Positions 8,476 to 19,335 of a stretch of 64,000 nucleotides of DNA are shown one piece after another. The stretch is taken from NCBI RefSeq assembly GCF_025127995.1, contig NZ_JAHLYP010000056.1, forward strand, positions 54,015 through 118,014. The letters run 5' to 3'. The notes beneath the pieces are model-generated. The model ran no database searches, had not been told where the DNA came from, and was given only the letters and a program-made list of their open reading frames with translations. Both the position numbers and the translations under genes were made by a program. Position 1 is the stretch's first letter. The number at the start of each line of letters is the position of its first letter. Origin of the DNA: Synechococcus sp. CS-1332. GTDB lineage: Bacteria; Cyanobacteriota; Cyanobacteriia; PCC-6307; Cyanobiaceae.

Positions 8476-10284
8476 TCAAGGACTATCTTCAAAATCTTCA
8501 ATCACTTCACCTCCGAAGAAGTCTGCAAGAGTTCGAGCTTTCTCGTTAAGGGGCGATTGGGGGTGTGCGCGCATGGGCGATGTGCCCTTGATTTCTTGTT
8601 CCACTGGCTCACTTGAAGCGCAATCATATGGTTGCGTTGGGAGAGTTGTTTTGAGGGGTGGAGTGCTGCCAGCCTGAGGAAGTGAGGGAAGAGATCTGCT
8701 TATCGGCTGCGGACCACTTCTTTGCTCAGAGGGTGTGAACTCACGCCTGTCCATGGTGATTGGAGGACTGGGCAGTGGCTGTGGGGTTGCTTCTGCCACC
8801 CCAGCCTCGAGTGAGAGCTGTCGTGGGCTTCCCAGGGCACTGGCCACCGCTTTCTCCAGCAGGGGAAGGCGGCTCTGAACCATGGCCATCCAGGTGCCAG
8901 CCACCCGCACCACCGCCCGACGCTCGTCCAGCCGCAGGAGCTCGGCCTGCTGGGATAGAAGCATCCGGGTGGAGGGCAGTTCCAAGCTGGCCAGGATCTG
9001 CTGCCACAGCTCCGCCAGGTTCTCGCTGGCGGGTGCTGCCGCCTCTGGGGACGCCTCTGTGGACCCCGCCTCTGGGGTGACCGCTGGCGCCGCCGCTGCC
9101 GTCGGCAAGGGCCGCTCGACGCTGCGGCCTGGCTGATGGACCTCCGCGCCGCCCTGAACGGGGGCTGCCGGGGTAGGGGCGACGGGGGCCGGTTCGGCGA
9201 GAAGGCCCAGCAGCAGTACCTCCAGCCACAGCCGCGGTTGGACGCTGTGGCGCAGCTGTTGCTCACTGCCCTTCAGCTGGGACTGCCACCGCAGCAGGCG
9301 GGCCTTGCCGATCCCACGGGCGACCTCGGGCAACTGCGGCCGCAGCTCCGGAGACACGCTGGTGAGGTCCAGCCGGTCCGGGGCCACCCCCGCCAGCAGC
9401 AGGTCCCGCAGCAGGCTGACCAGGCCCTGAAGCACGGCGGCAGGTTCCCGCCCCCGATCCAGCAGTTCGCGGCAGCCCTCGACCACCTGCAGGGGATCGG
9501 TCGCGGCCATGGCGCCAGCCAGCCGCAGCAGCTCCTGATCCGGCACCGCTCCCAGCAGATCCCACACCGCCTCTGCCGCGATCGGCGCCGGCAGCAGGCT
9601 GAGCTGGTCCAGCAGGCTTTCGGCATCCCGCAGGCCTCCCTGGGAGCGCTGGGCCACCAGATGCAGGGCCTCCGGGGTGATGCCGATGGACTCCTCGGCG
9701 GCGATCCAGTGCAGATGCCCCTCCAGGGCCTCCAGGGGGATGCGACGGAAATCGAAGCGCTGGCAGCGGCTCAAGATGGTGGGCAGCACCCGCTGGGGAT
9801 CGGTGGTGGCGAGCACGAACACCACCCGCGGCGGGGGTTCCTCCAGCGTCTTGAGCAGGGCGTTGAAGGCGGCAGTGGAGAGCATGTGGCACTCATCCAC
9901 CACGTAGACCTTCCAGCGGGCCTGGACCGGAGCAAAGCGGGACCGTTCGATCAGTTCGCGGATGTTGTCGACGCCGGTGTTGGAGGCGGCGTCGATCTCG
10001 ATCACATCGAGGGCGTTGCCGGTGGCAATATCCCTGCACAGCTGGCAGCGGCCGCAGGGTTCCGGGGTCGGGGCCGGGCTGGCCAGGCAGTTGAGCGAAC
10101 GGGCCAGGATCCGGGCGCTTGAGGTCTTGCCCGTACCCCGCGGGCCGCTGAACAGATAGGCCGGGGCGATGCGGTTCTGGAGCAGGGCCTGGCTGAGGGT
10201 GTCGGCGACAGCCTTCTGACCCACCAGCTGGTCGAAACGCTGGGGGCGGTACTTGTGATGAAGGGGCTCGTAGGCCTGGACCAT
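8476..10284 (-). CDS. dnaX: DNA polymerase III subunit gamma/tau
   Basis: 602 residues. The clamp-loader ATPase starts with YEPLHHKYRPQRFDQLVGQ, has Walker A GPRGTGKTSSARILA, the zinc-binding Cys set between about residues 67 and 85 (PCGRCQLC), Walker B VDECHML and the sensor-1 segment LATTDPQRVLPTILSRCQRF. After residue 370 there is a long Pro/Ala-rich linker and a short acidic tail (ADFFGGEVIEDFED). No intein interrupts the ATPase, unlike Synechocystis dnaX. The 3' end (about 8476-8700) is noticeably lower in GC than the rest and borders the transferred glycosyltransferase gene. Confidence 0.96.
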   Translation of the reverse strand: MVQAYEPLHHKYRPQRFDQLVGQKAVADTLSQALLQNRIAPAYLFSGPRGTGKTSSARILARSLNCLASPAPTPEPCGRCQLCRDIATGNALDVIEIDAASNTGVDNIRELIERSRFAPVQARWKVYVVDECHMLSTAAFNALLKTLEEPPPRVVFVLATTDPQRVLPTILSRCQRFDFRRIPLEALEGHLHWIAAEESIGITPEALHLVAQRSQGGLRDAESLLDQLSLLPAPIAAEAVWDLLGAVPDQELLRLAGAMAATDPLQVVEGCRELLDRGREPAAVLQGLVSLLRDLLLAGVAPDRLDLTSVSPELRPQLPEVARGIGKARLLRWQSQLKGSEQQLRHSVQPRLWLEVLLLGLLAEPAPVAPTPAAPVQGGAEVHQPGRSVERPLPTAAAAPAVTPEAGSTEASPEAAAPASENLAELWQQILASLELPSTRMLLSQQAELLRLDERRAVVRVAGTWMAMVQSRLPLLEKAVASALGSPRQLSLEAGVAEATPQPLPSPPITMDRREFTPSEQRSGPQPISRSLPSLPQAGSTPPLKTTLPTQPYDCASSEPVEQEIKGTSPMRAHPQSPLNEKARTLADFFGGEVIEDFEDSP

Positions 10285-10397
10285 GCACGCTGCCCTGACC
10301 GAATGGAGAGCCTAAGGCGGGCTGCCGTCGGCCGATCAGCGGTAGGTCGCCTGGACATGCTCCTGGATGGGCGGATGTCTGTAGCGCCGAAGAAGGG

Positions 10398-11129
10398 TTA
10401 CGACTGATCCGCTCCCAGCTCGGCTGTCCCAGGCTCCAGGAGCCGCTGCAACCTGTCTTCCATCTCCTCCACTGCGGCCAGTTGGTCGGCCAGGCTCTGC
10501 CCGGCGAGGCGCAGTCGATCGAAGCCGTCGGGACCGGTGCCGATCGCCCCATTCCCTTCCCCCCAGCGCCGTTCGGCCCGGGCCAGCTCCTCCTCGAGGC
10601 GCAGCTGCAGCCAGTGCCGCAGGCTGTCGAGCTGCTCAAGGCTGCGCCGGGCGAGGTCCCGGCCTCGGTCCAGTTGCTCGGGGTCGAGTGCGGTGGCCAG
10701 GGTCTCGGCGAGGGACTGGCCCTGGCGCAGCAGCACCCGGGCCCCGGTCAGCACGGCGGCAGGCACGAACTGGCCCAGGGCGAGGGCGCCGAGGCTGCCG
10801 GTGTGCAGCCAGTCCTCCACCTGGGCGCTGCGGTGCCGACCGGTCTTGCACCAGTGGGCGAAGTGCTCGCAGTTGTTGAACAGCAGGTTGTAGCGCTGCT
10901 CGCCGATGCGGCCCATGGCCCGGCGCAGAGTGACACCCACCGCTGAACTGCTCCCTTCGGGGTAGTCGACGGTGCTGATCAGCTCGCCGCGGCTGAAGTC
11001 AGCCGGTGGGCTGCGCAGGATCTCCCGGCCCTCCAGGTAGTGGGCCACCGTCCCGTCCCCCAGGTCGATGCCGTGGTGCAGGAACAGGCCGTGCTGGCGG
11101 CGGGCCTGCAGGTGATCGGCGGCGGCCAA
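10398..11129 (-). CDS. LRAT-like (NlpC/P60-fold) domain protein
   Basis: 243 residues from the TTG at 11129; an in-frame stop lies close upstream. The N-terminal 100 residues fit the lecithin-retinol-acyltransferase (LRAT/H-rev107) branch of the NlpC/P60 fold: ADHL near residue 5, the HHGIDLGDGTVAHY block with H18-H19, and FNNCEHFAHWC with the likely nucleophile C87 followed by H89. A small hydrophobic stretch (LGALALGQFVPAAVL) comes next, then a roughly 110-residue Leu/Glu/Arg-rich helical tail that may be a coiled coil. Known members are thiol acyltransferases or phospholipases; the bacterial substrate is unknown. It lies between clpX and dnaX on the same strand. Confidence 0.75.
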   Translation of the reverse strand: MAAADHLQARRQHGLFLHHGIDLGDGTVAHYLEGREILRSPPADFSRGELISTVDYPEGSSSAVGVTLRRAMGRIGEQRYNLLFNNCEHFAHWCKTGRHRSAQVEDWLHTGSLGALALGQFVPAAVLTGARVLLRQGQSLAETLATALDPEQLDRGRDLARRSLEQLDSLRHWLQLRLEEELARAERRWGEGNGAIGTGPDGFDRLRLAGQSLADQLAAVEEMEDRLQRLLEPGTAELGADQS

Positions 11130-11238
11130 GGCGAGGTAACAACGGATCCTTCAGCTTCGCGCCGTCGGGCTGCCCCTCCGGGATGGTGCCGGGTACGGAT
11201 GGCCGCTCCGTGGCACCTCAGCAGGTGGCGCCCTCAGC

Positions 11239-12612
<1,374 letters not shown>

Positions 12613-12743
12613 CGGCGAGGGGGCGGCGGGAGCGGCGTTGGTCGCCCAGGGGCGGGGTTGGTGGAAGCCCTGTCCCCAGGATCGACCCCGGCTGTCGTTT
12701 TGTCAGTCGTTCCTGAGCTTCGGACCGGTGGTGGGGCGACGTC

Positions 12744-13490
12744 CTAGGGGACGGAAGGGACTGGAGCGTCATCGACCACCCGGTCGATGAGCCCATATTC
12801 AACCGCTTCCGCCGGGGAAAGGAAGTAGTCCCTGTCGGTATCTTCAGCGATCTTGTCCAGCGGCTGACCGGTGTGCTCGGCCATCAGTCCGTTGAGTGTG
12901 TCCTTGAGGAAAAGGATCTCGCGGGCCTGGATCTCGATGTCGACGGCCTGTCCCTGGGCGCCTCCGAGGGGCTGGTGGATCATGATCCGGGCATTCGGCA
13001 GGGCCATCCGTTTGCCGGGGGCCCCGCCCGTGAGCAGGAAGGCCCCCATGCTGGCGGCAAGGCCGTAACAGATGGTCACCACGTCCGGCGCCACCTGCTG
13101 CATGGTGTCGTAGATGGCCAGGCCGGAGGTCACCGAACCGCCCGGTGAGTTGATATAAATCTGAATGTCTTTCTCGGGATCCTCGGCCTCGAGGAACAGC
13201 AGCTGGGCCACCAGGGAATCGGCCACCTGGTCGTCGATGCCGGTGCCGAGAAAGATGATCCGCTCCCTCAGCAGCCGGGAATAAATGTCGAAGGCCCGGT
13301 CGCCGCGACCGGACTGCTCCACCACCGTGGGCAGGATCCCTGGAGCGGACGAGGGCCCATGGGCTCCCACGCCATTCCAGGGGAGCGGCCCCTGCCACAG
13401 GTTGTTCACGGGGTGGGGCCGTGTCCCCACCGGGCCGGCCAGGGCGGCAGGCAGCCAGTCGGGGATCAGGGGCTGGGGGGCGTCGATCAC
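12744..13490 (-). CDS. clpP: ATP-dependent Clp protease proteolytic subunit with N-terminal extension
   Basis: 248 residues from the GTG at 13490. The catalytic Ser is S147 (GLAASMGAF) and His is H172 (MIHQPLGG), so this is an active ClpP and not the ClpR paralogue. The conserved core begins at [20 protein letters not shown] (about residue 53); the preceding 50 residues are Pro-rich and unlike the short propeptide of most ClpP proteins. A GTG inside [10 protein letters not shown] would shorten the extension. The gene sits between tig and clpX on one strand. Confidence 0.93.
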   Translation of the reverse strand: MIDAPQPLIPDWLPAALAGPVGTRPHPVNNLWQGPLPWNGVGAHGPSSAPGILPTVVEQSGRGDRAFDIYSRLLRERIIFLGTGIDDQVADSLVAQLLFLEAEDPEKDIQIYINSPGGSVTSGLAIYDTMQQVAPDVVTICYGLAASMGAFLLTGGAPGKRMALPNARIMIHQPLGGAQGQAVDIEIQAREILFLKDTLNGLMAEHTGQPLDKIAEDTDRDYFLSPAEAVEYGLIDRVVDDAPVPSVP

Positions 13491-13527
13491 GCGGATTCGC
13501 TGGCGGACGGGGGGGAGTGGCCTCAAT

Positions 13528-14994
13528 CTATGGCTGGGCAGCTTCCCCCTGAGCCTTGCTGCCCTCGGCACCGGCGGCTCCCTTCTTCGGCTTCGCCGCT
13601 TTCGGCGACGTCCCGGTGGCGGGCTGCTCCGCGTCGCCTGCGTCCGACGCCTCCTCGGCCGCTGGGACCTTGTCGGTGATCGTGCTGTTGGCCTCCAGCC
13701 ATTCCAGCAACTTCTCCTTGAGCAGATCCTCGGCCACGGCCAGCCGCAACCGGTTCTGGTCGATGGCGGCGCTGTCGCTCAGGCCCTGGCGGATCTCGAT
13801 GAGTTTGGCCTCCAGGTCAGCGGCAGCGACCTCGATCGTCTCGGCGGCGGCCAGCGCCTTGAGCGCCAGGGTGCGCCGCAGCCGCTGCTCGGCTTCTGGA
13901 CGTGAGGTGTCCATCAGGCTGCGCACCAGATCGGGGGTGAACAGCTTTTTCACATCCATGCCCTGCTGGGAGATCTGGCCGGCGGTCTGCTCGATCAGGT
14001 TGCGCACCTCCTGCTGGATGAGGGTTTCGGGCAGTTCCACCTCCAGCTGCTCCACCAGCACCGTGAGCAGGGCTTCATGGCGGTTGGACCGATGGCGGCG
14101 CTCGGCGTCCTCCCGCAGGCGCTGCTCCAGGTCGGCGCGGAGCTCGGCCAGGGTCGGTTTGTCGCTGGCCTGCTGGGCGAAGGCATCGTCGAGGGCGGGG
14201 AGCTCCCGGGTCTTGAGTTCCAGCAGGGTGATCGCGAACAGGGCGTCGCGGCCCGCCGCCTGCTCCTGGGGATAGCTGTCGGGGAAGCGGCAGGTCACCT
14301 CGCGGCTGTCCCCGACGGCCATTCCGACGATGCCGGCCACGAAGCCGGGGATCATGCGGCCCTCTTCCAGCTCCACTTCCATCCCTTCGCTGCTGCCACC
14401 CTCGATGGCCTCGCCGCTGTCGACGAAGCTGCCGCTGAAGGCGATCTGGGCCACGTCACCGCCGGCAGCGGCCCGGTCCTCCACCGGCACCAGGGTGGCC
14501 AGCTGGCGACGCGACTGCTCGATCAGCTCGTCGACCCTGGCGGGGTCGAAGGGCACCGGTTCCGCCTCGGCCGTGAAGCCCTTCGTGCTGCGCAGGGTGG
14601 GGATGGGCTCCACGTCCATCTCCAAGGTGATGGTGAGCTCCTCGCCCGGGGTGAAGCGCTGCAGGACCAGTTCGAAAGCCTCGTTGAGTTCGGGGCGGCC
14701 GATGGCCTCGATGGCCTCCTGCTGCATCGCCTCCCGCACGACCGCGTCCACGAGGTCTTCAAGCGCTGTGGCGCGGATCCGCAGCGGTCCGATCTGCTGC
14801 AGCAGTACCGGCCGGGGCACCCGGCCCTTGCGGAAGCCGGGCAGCTTGACGCTGCGGCTCAGCTTCTCCAGAGCGGCGTCGTAGCTCTTCTGGCTGCGCC
14901 CTGCGGGCACGGCGACCTCCACGGCCAGGCGGCTTCCGGGACGCGGGGAGGTGGTCACCCGGAGGTTGGCTTCGGTGCTGGCGGCAGGGCTCAT
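13528..14994 (-). CDS. tig: Trigger factor, ribosome-associated chaperone and prolyl isomerase
   Basis: 488 residues from the ATG at 14994. The N-terminal ribosome-binding domain has the tail-loop signature [11 protein letters not shown] (about residues 50-60). An FKBP-type domain follows at about 165-250 ([27 protein letters not shown]), and then the long helical C-terminal chaperone arms. The last 40 residues are Ala/Lys/Glu-rich and low in complexity. It heads tig-clpP-clpX; the 205-base gap to the divergent asd start holds both promoters. Confidence 0.95.
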   Translation of the reverse strand: MSPAASTEANLRVTTSPRPGSRLAVEVAVPAGRSQKSYDAALEKLSRSVKLPGFRKGRVPRPVLLQQIGPLRIRATALEDLVDAVVREAMQQEAIEAIGRPELNEAFELVLQRFTPGEELTITLEMDVEPIPTLRSTKGFTAEAEPVPFDPARVDELIEQSRRQLATLVPVEDRAAAGGDVAQIAFSGSFVDSGEAIEGGSSEGMEVELEEGRMIPGFVAGIVGMAVGDSREVTCRFPDSYPQEQAAGRDALFAITLLELKTRELPALDDAFAQQASDKPTLAELRADLEQRLREDAERRHRSNRHEALLTVLVEQLEVELPETLIQQEVRNLIEQTAGQISQQGMDVKKLFTPDLVRSLMDTSRPEAEQRLRRTLALKALAAAETIEVAAADLEAKLIEIRQGLSDSAAIDQNRLRLAVAEDLLKEKLLEWLEANSTITDKVPAAEEASDAGDAEQPATGTSPKAAKPKKGAAGAEGSKAQGEAAQP

Positions 14995-15199
14995 GAAACG
15001 GGTTCGCTCAGGGCAGCCCCCCATCCTAGAAACTGGCCGTTTCGGGCCTCCGCCACGTATTGTGCGATCGACGCAACGGCGCGCCCATATCCCCAACTGA
15101 ACACTCCTTTCCGGCCAGAGGTCGGCAGTTTTGTTTCAGGGTTCCGTTTCCGCAGTCTCTTTTCCGACCCCCGCCCAGCCACCTGTTCCTTTCCCCCCG

Positions 15200-16282
15200 T
15201 TGACCGTCTCAGCGACCCTGTCTTCCCCTCCGCGCCACCTGCCCTCAAGGCCGTTGCGCATCGCCGTCCTCGGCGCCACCGGAGCCGTGGGCCAGGAGCT
15301 CCTGACCCTGTTGCAGGAACGTGGCTTTCCGGTCGCTGAACTGGTGCCGCTGGCCTCCTCCCGCTCCGCCGGACAGGACCTCGACTGGCAGGGCGAACGG
15401 ATTCGGGTGCAGCCTGTCGGGCCGGGGGCCTTCGAGGGCGTCGATCTGGTGCTGGCCTCCGCCGGCGGCTCCGTCTCCAGGCAGTGGGCTCCAGTCGCCG
15501 TGGCTGCTGGTGCTGTGGTGATCGACAACTCCAGTGCCTTCCGGATGGATCCGGCCGTGCCCCTGGTGGTGCCTGAGGTGAATCCCCAGGCCGCCTTCGC
15601 CCATGCCGGGATCATCGCCAACCCCAACTGCACCACGATTCTTCTGACGCTGGCCCTGGCTCCCCTTGCGGCCCGGCGCCCGATTCGCCGCGTGGTGCTC
15701 AGCACGTACCAGTCGGCCAGCGGCGCCGGCGCCCGCGCCATGGAGGAGCTGCGCCAGCTGAGCCGCACCGTGCTGGATGGCGGCGAGCCGGTGAGCGAGG
15801 TGCTGCCCCATTCGCTGGCCTTCAACCTCTTCCTGCACAACTCGCCCCTGGAGCCCAGTGGCTACTGCGAGGAGGAGCTCAAGATGCTGCACGAAACCCG
15901 CAAGATCATGGGTCTGCCGCAGCTTCGCCTCACGGCCACCTGCGTGAGGGTGCCCGTCCTGCGGGCCCATTCCGAAGCCGTCAACATCGAATTTGAGGAG
16001 CCCTTTCCCGTGGAGGAGGCCCGCGCCCTGCTGGCGGCCGCCCCCGGGGTCGAGCTGATCGAGAACTTCGAAACCAACCGCTTCCCCATGCCCACCGACG
16101 TCACCGGCCGGGATGCGGTCGCCGTGGGCCGCATCCGCCAGGACCTCAGCGATCCCCGGGCCCTGGAGCTGTGGCTCTGCGGTGACCAGATCCGCAAAGG
16201 CGCGGCCCTGAACGCCATCCAGATCGCTGAACTGCTGCGCGAACCCGCCGCGGTGGCTATGGGCCCAGGAGGTGCCGCTTGA
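15200..16282 (+). CDS. asd: Aspartate-semialdehyde dehydrogenase
   Basis: 360 residues from a TTG at 15200; there is no good ATG before the Rossmann start, and another TTG at 15131 is possible. Reduces beta-aspartyl phosphate to aspartate semialdehyde for lysine, threonine and methionine. Visible are the nucleotide-binding [12 protein letters not shown] near residue 20, the catalytic cysteine in NPNCTTI, and the ESR-equivalent region [16 protein letters not shown] with its active-site His. The gene overlaps dapA by four bases (the TTGA junction), so the next step of lysine synthesis is translationally coupled; lysC, the preceding step, lies at 26611. Confidence 0.94.
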   Translation: MTVSATLSSPPRHLPSRPLRIAVLGATGAVGQELLTLLQERGFPVAELVPLASSRSAGQDLDWQGERIRVQPVGPGAFEGVDLVLASAGGSVSRQWAPVAVAAGAVVIDNSSAFRMDPAVPLVVPEVNPQAAFAHAGIIANPNCTTILLTLALAPLAARRPIRRVVLSTYQSASGAGARAMEELRQLSRTVLDGGEPVSEVLPHSLAFNLFLHNSPLEPSGYCEEELKMLHETRKIMGLPQLRLTATCVRVPVLRAHSEAVNIEFEEPFPVEEARALLAAAPGVELIENFETNRFPMPTDVTGRDAVAVGRIRQDLSDPRALELWLCGDQIRKGAALNAIQIAELLREPAAVAMGPGGAA

Positions 16283-17208
16283 GCACGGCCACCCTGCTGG
16301 CGCCAAGCACGGCCCCTTCGCCCGAGGCCCCCTTCGGCCGGTTGCTCACCGCCATGGTGACCCCGTTCCGAGCGGATGGTGCCGTCGATCTCGACCTGGC
16401 GGCACGGCTGGCGGACCATCTGGTCAGCAACGGTTCCGATGGCCTGGTGCTGTGCGGCACCACCGGCGAATCGCCCACCCTCACATGGCAGGAGCAGCAC
16501 GAGTTGTTCGCCGCTGTGAAGGGAGCGGTGGGGACGCGCGCCAGCCTGCTGGCGGGTAGCGGCAGCAACTGCACCGCCGAGGCCGTGGAAGCCACCGGTG
16601 AGGCGGCCGCCCTTGGAGCCGATGGCGCCCTGGTGGTGGTGCCGTACTACAACAAGCCGCCCCAGGAGGGCCTGGAAGCCCATTTCCGGGCCGTGGCCCA
16701 GGCGGCACCGGAACTGCCGCTGATGCTTTACAACATCCCTGGCCGCACCGGCTGCAGCCTGGCGCCGGATACCACCGCCCGCCTGCTGGATCAGGCCAAT
16801 GTGGTGGGCTTCAAGGCCGCCAGCGGCACCACTGAGGAGGTCAGCCGGCTGCGGGAGCTCTGCGGCAATCGTCTGGCGATCTACAGCGGCGACGACGCCC
16901 TCACCCTGCCGATGCTGGCCGTGGGCGCGGTGGGAGTGGTGAGCGTGGCCAGCCATCTGGTCGGCCCCAGGATCCGGGCGATGCTCCTGGCCCACCTGAG
17001 CGGCGATGTCGCCGCAGCTCTCAACGAGCACCAGCAACTGCTGCCCCTGTGCCGGGCCCTGTTCTGCACCACCAATCCCATCCCCGTCAAAGCCGCCCTT
17101 GAGATCAGCGGCTGGCCGGTGGGTGCTCCCCGACTTCCCCTTCTTTCCGCCGATACCGACGTGCGACAACGACTTTCCTCGATCCTGGCCGCCCTGCGTC
17201 CCACCTGA
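16279..17208 (+). CDS. dapA: 4-hydroxy-tetrahydrodipicolinate synthase
   Basis: 309 residues from the TTG at 16279, which overlaps the asd stop. Condenses pyruvate with aspartate semialdehyde, the first committed step of lysine and diaminopimelate synthesis. The (beta/alpha)8 core shows [10 protein letters not shown] for substrate binding, YNIPGRTG with the catalytic tyrosine, and GFKAASGT with the Schiff-base lysine. [10 protein letters not shown] is the usual second signature. It is followed after 75 bases by rnj, an order common in cyanobacteria. Confidence 0.96.
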   Translation: MSTATLLAPSTAPSPEAPFGRLLTAMVTPFRADGAVDLDLAARLADHLVSNGSDGLVLCGTTGESPTLTWQEQHELFAAVKGAVGTRASLLAGSGSNCTAEAVEATGEAAALGADGALVVVPYYNKPPQEGLEAHFRAVAQAAPELPLMLYNIPGRTGCSLAPDTTARLLDQANVVGFKAASGTTEEVSRLRELCGNRLAIYSGDDALTLPMLAVGAVGVVSVASHLVGPRIRAMLLAHLSGDVAAALNEHQQLLPLCRALFCTTNPIPVKAALEISGWPVGAPRLPLLSADTDVRQRLSSILAALRPT

Positions 17209-17283
17209 CGCCAAGGCTGATTTCCAGAGTCACATCTGCTTCCGCTTCCCGTTCCTTCCCACTGCCAACCCTTCTTTTCCTAC

Positions 17284-19293
17284 ATGTCCAGTCAGAACGT
17301 CAATCCCATCGTCCGCTCCGGTAACGGCGCCAAACCCAAGCACCAAGGCCTGCGCGTCATTCCGCTGGGCGGCCTGCACGAGATCGGCAAGAACACCTGC
17401 GTCTTCGAATACGGCGATGAGCTGATGCTCGTCGATGCCGGCCTCGCGTTTCCCAGCGACGGCATGCACGGCGTCAACGTGGTGATGCCCGACACCAGCT
17501 ATCTGCGCGAGAACCAGAAGCGCATCCGCGGCATGGTGGTCACCCACGGCCACGAAGATCACATCGGCGGTATTCCTCACCACCTCAAGAACTTCAACAT
17601 CCCCATCATCTACGGCCCCAGGCTGGCGATGTCGATGCTGCAGGGGAAGATGGAGGAGGCGGGGGTCACTGACCGCACCACGATCCAGACGGTCGGTCCG
17701 CGGGATGTGGTGCACGTCGGTCAGCACTTCAAGGTGGAGTTCATCCGCAACACCCACTCGATGGCGGACAGCTTCACGCTGGCCATCACCACGCCCGTCG
17801 GCGTGATCGTCTTCACCGGCGATTTCAAATTCGACCACACCCCTGTCGACGGCGAGACCTTCGACATCCAGCGACTGGCCCATTACGGCGAGCAGGGTGT
17901 GCTGTGTCTGTTCAGCGATTCCACCAACGCCGAGATCCCCGGTTTCACTCCGCCGGAGCGGTCCGTGTTCCCGAACCTGGATCGCCACATCAGCCAGGCG
18001 GAAGGCCGGGTGATCATCACCACCTTCGCCAGCTCGATTCATCGTGTTTCGATGATTCTCGAACTGGCGATGAAGAATGGCCGCAAGGTGGGTCTGCTGG
18101 GCCGCTCGATGCTCAACGTGATCGCCAAGGCACGGGAGCTCGGCTACATGCGTGCCCCCGATGATCTGTTCGTGCCGATCAAGCAGATTCGTGACCTGCC
18201 CGACCGGGAGACCCTGCTGCTGATGACCGGCAGCCAGGGCGAACCGCTGGCGGCCCTCAGCCGCATCTCCCGTGGTGAACATCCCCAGGTACAGGTGAAG
18301 TCCTCCGACACGATCATCTTCTCGGCCAGCCCGATCCCCGGCAACACCATCTCGGTGGTGAACACCATCGACCGGCTGATGATGATGGGGGCCAAGGTTG
18401 TCTATGGCAAGGGCGAGGGCATCCACGTCTCCGGGCACGGCTGCCAGGAGGACCACAAGCTGATGCTGGCGCTGGCCAAGCCGAAATTCTTCGTGCCCGT
18501 ACACGGCGAGCACCGCATGCTCGTCTGCCATTCCAAGACGGCACAGTCGATGGGTGTGCCGGCCGATCACATTCTGATCATCGACAACGGTGACGTGGTG
18601 GAACTCACCCCCGACACCATCAACAAGGGCGAGCCGGTCAAGGCCGGCATCGAACTGCTGGATGCCTCGCGCAATGGCATCGTCGATGCACGGGTGCTCA
18701 AGGAACGCCAGCAGCTGGCCGAGGACGGTGTGATCACCCTGCTGGCGGTGATCACCACCGACGGCGTGATGGCGGCACCGCCGCGGGTGAATCTGCGCGG
18801 CGTGGTCACCGCCGCCGATGCCCGCAAGCTCTCGGTCTGGGCGGAACGGGAGATCACCTGGGTGCTGGAGAACCGCTGGAACCAGCTCGCCCGCAACACC
18901 GGTGGCAAGGCCCCGGACGTCGACTGGGTGGGTGTGCAGCGGGAGGTGGAGCTGGGCCTGCAGCGCCGCCTGCGCCGCGAGCTGCAGGTGGATCCGCTGA
19001 TCATCTGCCTGGTGCAGCCCGCTCCGGCCGGCACCCCGGCCTACAAGGGCCGGGCCGATGCCGAGCCCGACACCCGTCCGGCGCCCCGTGGCGGACGCAG
19101 GGACGGGGGTGCCCGCCAGGCGGCCGCCGCCGTACCCCAGCGCCAGCTGGTGACGGCCGCCGCCGCTGCGGCTCCGGCGGCCACCATCGCGGCGCCGGCT
19201 CCGGCACCTGAACCGGCTGTCTCCAAGGCCCCCGCAGAGGAGCCGGAACCCAGCGGTCGTGTTCGCCGCCGTCGCTCCGCAGCCGCGGGCTGA
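17284..19293 (+). CDS. rnj: Ribonuclease J
   Basis: 669 residues. The metallo-beta-lactamase core has GGLHEIGKN, VDAGLAFPSDG and the zinc motif THGHEDHIGG. The beta-CASP domain contains TTFASSIHRV and TGSQGEPLAALSRI, with VHVSGHG and VHGEHRM for the later metal ligands. RNase J is a 5'-3' exonuclease and endonuclease for mRNA decay and rRNA processing. The last 100 or so residues after YKGRADAEPD are a low-complexity Ala/Pro/Arg tail ending in RVRRRRSAAAG. The gene ends in a possible bidirectional stem-loop shared with the converging gene. Confidence 0.96.
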   Translation: MSSQNVNPIVRSGNGAKPKHQGLRVIPLGGLHEIGKNTCVFEYGDELMLVDAGLAFPSDGMHGVNVVMPDTSYLRENQKRIRGMVVTHGHEDHIGGIPHHLKNFNIPIIYGPRLAMSMLQGKMEEAGVTDRTTIQTVGPRDVVHVGQHFKVEFIRNTHSMADSFTLAITTPVGVIVFTGDFKFDHTPVDGETFDIQRLAHYGEQGVLCLFSDSTNAEIPGFTPPERSVFPNLDRHISQAEGRVIITTFASSIHRVSMILELAMKNGRKVGLLGRSMLNVIAKARELGYMRAPDDLFVPIKQIRDLPDRETLLLMTGSQGEPLAALSRISRGEHPQVQVKSSDTIIFSASPIPGNTISVVNTIDRLMMMGAKVVYGKGEGIHVSGHGCQEDHKLMLALAKPKFFVPVHGEHRMLVCHSKTAQSMGVPADHILIIDNGDVVELTPDTINKGEPVKAGIELLDASRNGIVDARVLKERQQLAEDGVITLLAVITTDGVMAAPPRVNLRGVVTAADARKLSVWAEREITWVLENRWNQLARNTGGKAPDVDWVGVQREVELGLQRRLRRELQVDPLIICLVQPAPAGTPAYKGRADAEPDTRPAPRGGRRDGGARQAAAAVPQRQLVTAAAAAAPAATIAAPAPAPEPAVSKAPAEEPEPSGRVRRRRSAAAG

Positions 19294-19335
19294 TCGATCA
19301 AGCCACTCGGCTGGGGTTCTCCTTGAGCCTCAGCC
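19288..19335. terminator. Possible bidirectional stem-loop between converging genes
   Basis: GGCTGA (19288-19293) pairs with TCAGCC (19330-19335) and TCAAG (19298-19302) with CTTGA (19322-19326), separated by an internal mismatch. Both arms contain the stop codons of the converging rnj and hypothetical genes. No U-tract follows, so termination is an inference from position and symmetry. Confidence 0.35.

Noticed and set aside
8476..10284. An intein in dnaX, as in Synechocystis
   Set aside because: The sequence from Walker A to sensor 1 is continuous with no Cys-led splice block or homing-endonuclease segment.
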